Source: Laetiporus sulphureus 93-53 (taxonomy: Eukaryota > Basidiomycota > Agaricomycetes > Polyporales > Laetiporaceae). Taken from it: DNA of 64,000 bases. The translations under genes were made by a program, and so were the position numbers. Shown here one piece after another: positions 59,968 through 64,000 of the stretch. The DNA is taken from the NCBI RefSeq assembly GCF_001632365.1, contig NW_024468523.1, positions 414,988-478,987 of the forward strand. The letters are read 5' to 3'. The notes under the pieces are model-generated. The model searched no databases. It was not told the origin of the DNA and saw only the letters and a list, made by a program, of their open reading frames with translations. Positions within the stretch are counted from its first letter, which is position 1, and the number at the start of each line of letters is the position of its first letter.

Positions 59968-62191
59968 CTAAAATCTGAAGAAGCGTGAGTTTCGCCGAGC
60001 AGGAGCAGCGGTCTGCGCTGCAAGTCGCGACGATAAGGAAAGATTGGGCACTGCTGAGACTTTCGGGCCGACGGTCAAGGGCGCCTCCTTCTGCTGATAA
60101 GACACCTTCCCGTAGCCGTTCACCGCGTTTGTGGTACCGCAGGCGCCATCATCTGTCCAATCGCCCGCAGCGCCTGATATGCAAATTTCCAGTCGTCAGA
60201 CTAGCCAGGGAGGGAACGGAGATCGACAGACCTCCTGGGGTATCAGCGTAGCTCCACCACTTGGCAGTCCAGAGATCGCCACTATGCGGGAATGAGTTTA
60301 TCGCTCGTTGATATCATTTTGACGGTTCAACTCACTTGTAGACGACCTGATCACCACCGACGTACTGTAATCGTCCCCAATCTGTCAGTTGAGAGAGAAC
60401 ATTGTGGAAGCAGGGGCACGTACAGCAACGTTAGCGACCCAAGCAGCTACGCCGGTGCAGTCGACCGTACCACTAGACGCCGTCGTCGTGGAGGTAGCCG
60501 CAGAGGTAGTTGTCGTCGACGTCGTTGGCGTCTGCGTCGTAGTAGGTGTGGTGGTCGTGCTCGACGTTGTGCTTGTCGCTGCCGTTGTCGTGCTCGTCGT
60601 CGCAGTCGTCGTCGAGCCCGTTTCCGTGATCGAGCTCTTGATCTGCTCGTCAAAGCGGTCGTTGGCTGGGGATGACATACGGAGGTCGTCAGCGGCGCAG
60701 CTCGATCGTCCGATCGAGAACGGCGTACCATACGCCTGGGACGCATCCCACAACATCACTCCGCCGAATGACGAGTATTGCTCGCGCGTCTGGATCGCGA
60801 TCTCTCCCAATGTCGCGGCATCGACGTATCCTGAGCCGGCTGCAGCGGAGGCAGCTGGCGCACCAATGTAGACCTTAACGCTGGGGTTTGGCGAGGTGTT
60901 CTTTGCCCAATTATCCCTGTGGCGTGGTCAGCAACCTTCTCCCGTAGTCGTCAGATCATTAGATCATTACAGACCATGTCGAAAAGTCCCAGTCGTTCGA
61001 GTCATCGTAATTCGTAAGCCCGCAGTAGTTGTTGTCTGTCAGATAAGATCCAATTAGCGTGAATGCGGCACCACCGAGACTATATCATGATACATACAGA
61101 ATTGCACGTAGATTGCATCGAACGATTCGGCATCGATTACGCTGCGGAGTCGAGTCAAAACGTATTCACAATAAAAGAAGCGCTACGACCGACCTTCCAA
61201 TGTATGCGTCTGGGAACGGGCACTGAGGAGCAGCCGTAATGTAGTACCTATGTCGGTTTTGTTAGTAGATGACATATCATGCGGAGAATGACTACATACG
61301 TCTTATCTCCGGAGTCCATGAGCGATCGCAGAGTAGACACAAAGTTTGTGAAATAATCCGAAGAACCACCCTCAATATCGAGATCAATGCTGTTCAGAAC
61401 GATATGATATATCAGTCTGATTCCATGGAACGACCACAGGTACGCATACCCATCTAACACGGCATCGCCGAACGGACGAGTGCTACTTGATCCTCCAAGG
61501 AGCAAGTCCCAGATTGTCTGCGCGAAACCCTCAGCCTGACTCGCATTGGCGAACCCTGCATCGCCAGTGGCGCCTCCGAGACTCATCGTGACGATCTTCC
61601 CGGCACTTTGACAGTACTCAATGTCGGCCGCCATAAACTGACACTCAGGCAGCTGGGTATCCTCAAATACAGGGTCGTTGGCAGTGCTGCAGACCTATTC
61701 GTAGGCACGAATGAGCGACGGCGCGTGAACATGGATGGAAGCACGGACATTAGCAAGATCGAGTGATGGCTCGCCACCTTCGCCGAAGAAAACGTTGAGA
61801 AAAGCCATTGGGATCGCATCAATCACATCATCCTAGAAGCACAGGGATGAGATGACCTTAGTGTAGTGATGGAAGAACGAAATGAGACCCACCTGACAAT
61901 AGTACGAAATGTTCTGTTGGTAGTATGCGGTGTTGCTACCAGTGGAGCCGTATGAGTCTTGGCCCCAATAGCTAGGAAGGGTCAGGTTCGCCACAGCTTC
62001 TGTGTCTTAATCATACTCACACGGCAAGCTAGGGAAGAGAGATGCATGAGCGATGCATAGACAACATCTGGTTCTAAACTCACGTTGACCGACCTACTAT
62101 TGTCATACGCCCTTACTAACAGAAGATCGAGGCTAACAATCAGCGAGCCAAGCCAGAAGGCAGACGAAGAGGAAGACGAGCTGAGAACCAT
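59968..62191 (-). CDS. Secreted class III chitinase (GH18) with Thr-rich linker and CBM5/12
   Basis: The protein should cleave beta-1,4 chitin in the cell wall or outside. The start MVLSSSSSSSAFWLGSLIVS plus LDLLLVRAY is a signal peptide. The GH18 barrel opens with LAVYWGQDSYGSTGSNTAYY and contains AIPMAFLNVFFGEG, KIVTMSLGGATGDAGF and the catalytic DGIDLDIEGG (DxxDxDxE). AIYVQFYNNYCG and FGGVMLWDASQAY close it. A Thr/Ser linker of about 60 residues (60445-60640) leads to TGVAAWVANVAYVGGDQVVY, then LWTAKWWSYADTPGG and GDWTDDGACG, a CBM5/12-type chitin-binding module. A basic tail ends RNSRFFRF. About eight introns; one exon (62021-62028) is 8 nt. The start codon is fixed by the signal peptide. 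Confidence 0.93.
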
Positions 62192-64000
62192 GCTGTGACA
62201 CCGGGGAGGGAAGGGAGGTCGGACAATGGGGACACTAGCCGCGTGCCTTTTAACCCGTTAGCTGCAGGACGCTGCATGGTACACCGACCGCTCCGCAGTT
62301 CCATACCGTTCAGGTTGTCACAGCTCTCATGGCATATGCGAAGAAGCGTGATACGTTGAGATCGAGCAGGACAAGAGCGCATGGCTTCTATGCGGAATGA
62401 TTATCGGGCGAGGAGGCTTTTCGAAGTAATAGAAGCCCATGCGGAACACCATCGGCTGAAAATTCACGTTTAGTGCTGCATCTTCCTCAGTGTGGAGGAG
62501 AGTGACCTTCTTAGATAAGGCTGCCGTATACGCTCTGCAACGCATGGAGACGGACATAGAGTAACTCACACAATCAGGGGTACCTTCTTTCATGTCAACG
62601 AGTCTCACGGAGAGGGTGCGACTGCAAGGCTGCCGCGCACGCGAGCCATTTTTCGCAAGCATGTGGACACATCCTCATCACAGTTTTGACAGACAAGAAT
62701 GGTGTTGCAGCCAAGGCTGAGCAAGGCGCATATGGCATCTGTGGCAGAAGTCTAGCGGGAGTCCTGCTAAATGGATGATAGTGCGGCAATGTCACTCACG
62801 AGGGATTCGCTCCGGCGACCGCATCGTCCCTTGTCGAGCATATGGATACCCGAGCTTTCTCAGGCGTGTCCCGTTCAATTAGTGCGGACGGCATGCCAGC
62901 ATCAGACAGTGTTGCATGAGTCGCCTGAGATAAGCCCGTGGAAGGCCGTGTGCGCTGAGCACGGTGGTAGTCTGGAGGCAGCAGGACACGGTTAGCTCGG
63001 GAAGCGTCTCTCAGATGGGCGCCCAAGTTAACGCGTGCCCTGCGGCGGCTCTACAGCGCTCCGGGCTACATCAATCCATACATGCACGCCACGCTCAAAT
63101 TCGGCCTTTGACGATTGTTAAATTCGCCCACCGCCCATCGTTCTCCGGATATTTCATGCGGTTCCACCATCCACGACGCCGTGTATTTCAGGCTGTTCGA
63201 CTCGGTCAATCGTCACAACAAGGCTAGGTGGAAGTTCGGTTTTCATGGCTTGTAGGTTTGGAAGCACTAGACCATCGTGGTCCCTGACCTGACCGGCCTG
63301 ACCATGGCATGGGAGGATCCCCTTGCCCACATGGACCCGGGCGGCTTTGGGCATGTTGATGAAAAGATATGATCCTTGCGCGTTTATTAATCCTGAGTCT
63401 CGGACATTCACTATATCGGACGCTCGTGGATTCGTTCTGCGACCGCTTCTTCTTTAATTGTCCAGGAAGGAGCCTCCTGCAGACTGGAGACTCGTAATAC
63501 ATGATGAACGGATTATGGCTTTCCGACGTCCGAGCTGTCCAATGATGGAGATGTTCTTCCCCAGACAGCATGCTGACTCCGGAGATTCGCTTTCTGGAGC
63601 GCCTGTGGCTAACTCTATCGGTAGCCCTGGCGTCTTGCGGCATGATAGCACAAACTCTGCTGTCTTTGCCGAACAACAAGTTCTACGTGGTTTGACGCTG
63701 AGAACGTACGTACTCATATCCCCCGTTTGACACTGACCTGCTGGAGAGCTTCATTTCTGTACAAACGCTCGCAGTGCCGACTCCATCCACCTGATGTCCG
63801 CCAAGTTCATCTGTCCTGTTGCTTCCAAAAGGCACAGGTCTAGGTGTAGACGTTTATTCACACGAGTGGTTTCTTTTGCACCGGTGTCATGGAACCTCTG
63901 CACAAATCAAAATCCTCACGCACGATGCTTATTTATGTACACGTTTCTGGGCTCCTGTGATGCAAAAATGCTCTGACTTTCTCAATGCATTATGCGCAGC
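62192..64000. other. Region without a supported gene
   Basis: About 1.8 kb to the window edge. A leftward open stretch at 63154-63411 (ILPCHGQAGQVRDHDGLVLP and LPPSLVVTIDRVEQPEIHGV) looks protein-like, and another lies at 62400-62660 (VTLLHTEEDAALNVNFQPMV). I could not join either to a start codon or to a family. They may be pieces of a gene entering from the right, or relics. Confidence 0.35.

Noticed and set aside
60389..60871. A 160-codon rightward frame rich in Val (VVVDVVGVCVVVGVVVVLDV)
   Set aside because: It is the mirror of the Thr/Ser-rich linker of the chitinase on the other strand; ACN repeats read as GTN Val codons in reverse.

Overview
The window is nuclear DNA of a filamentous basidiomycete, most likely an Agaricomycete. 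Genes are dense and lie on both strands. Nearly every gene is cut by many introns of about 45-65 nt with GT..AG ends. Several proteins have the long disordered tails typical of this group. Exon chains below were built by eye from splice signals, reading frame and family motifs; where I summed exon lengths the frames closed exactly.

Layout: 1-111 start of an unknown gene (-); 450-2276 splicing factor SF1/BBP (+); 2645-4546 NSUN5-type rRNA methyltransferase (-); 5143-8668 polyphosphate polymerase VTC4 (-), head to head with 8917-10537 Rag GTPase GTR2 (+); 10773-15692 a 1,580-residue disordered protein ending in a PRXL2/AhpC-TSA domain (-); 16799-19970 AVT-type vacuolar amino acid transporter (+); 20460-21231 Alr4036-type flavin-binding protein (-); 21747-24071 an L-arabinokinase-N-domain-like glycosyltransferase without a kinase (-); 24440-27007 NPR3 (+); 27091-28108 extended SDR (-); 28801-28905 intron-containing tRNA-Gln (-); 29300-31010 STK32/YANK kinase (+); 31486-34818 TRP/Yvc1-like vacuolar cation channel (-); 35275-36348 macro-domain protein (+); 36900-39277 MFS sugar transporter (+); 39588-40947 a DNA transposon with a nested LINE fragment; 41233-42237 ankyrin/F-box-like protein (+); 42684-43365 eIF1A (-); 43675-44981 PP2A catalytic subunit (+); 45323-47549 CCT epsilon (-); 47959-49588 Sec14-like protein (-); 49858-50374 LYRM5/ETFRF1-like protein (+); 51125-51243 a MITE; 52044-52664 a small mitochondrial protein (+); 53385-55659 F-box protein with an in-frame TGA (+); 56079-57678 coiled-coil protein (-); 59968-62191 GH18 chitinase with CBM5/12 (-). 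The stretches 57.7-59.97 kb and 62.2-64 kb hold no gene I can defend.

How they fit together: most genes are housekeeping (splicing, ribosome modification, translation initiation, chaperonin, phosphatase). Five products belong to the vacuole or the amino-acid branch of TORC1 control: VTC4, GTR2, an AVT transporter, NPR3 and a Yvc1-like channel. I see no operon-like cluster, CRISPR array or biosynthetic cluster. The unusual features are gene architecture (coding exons of 8, 9, 12, 16 and 20 nt, a 28-nt intron, two GC-AG introns, a stop codon isolated in a last exon), two domain architectures (PRXL2 fusion, kinase-less Ara1-like enzyme) and two well-delimited mobile elements with target-site duplications.
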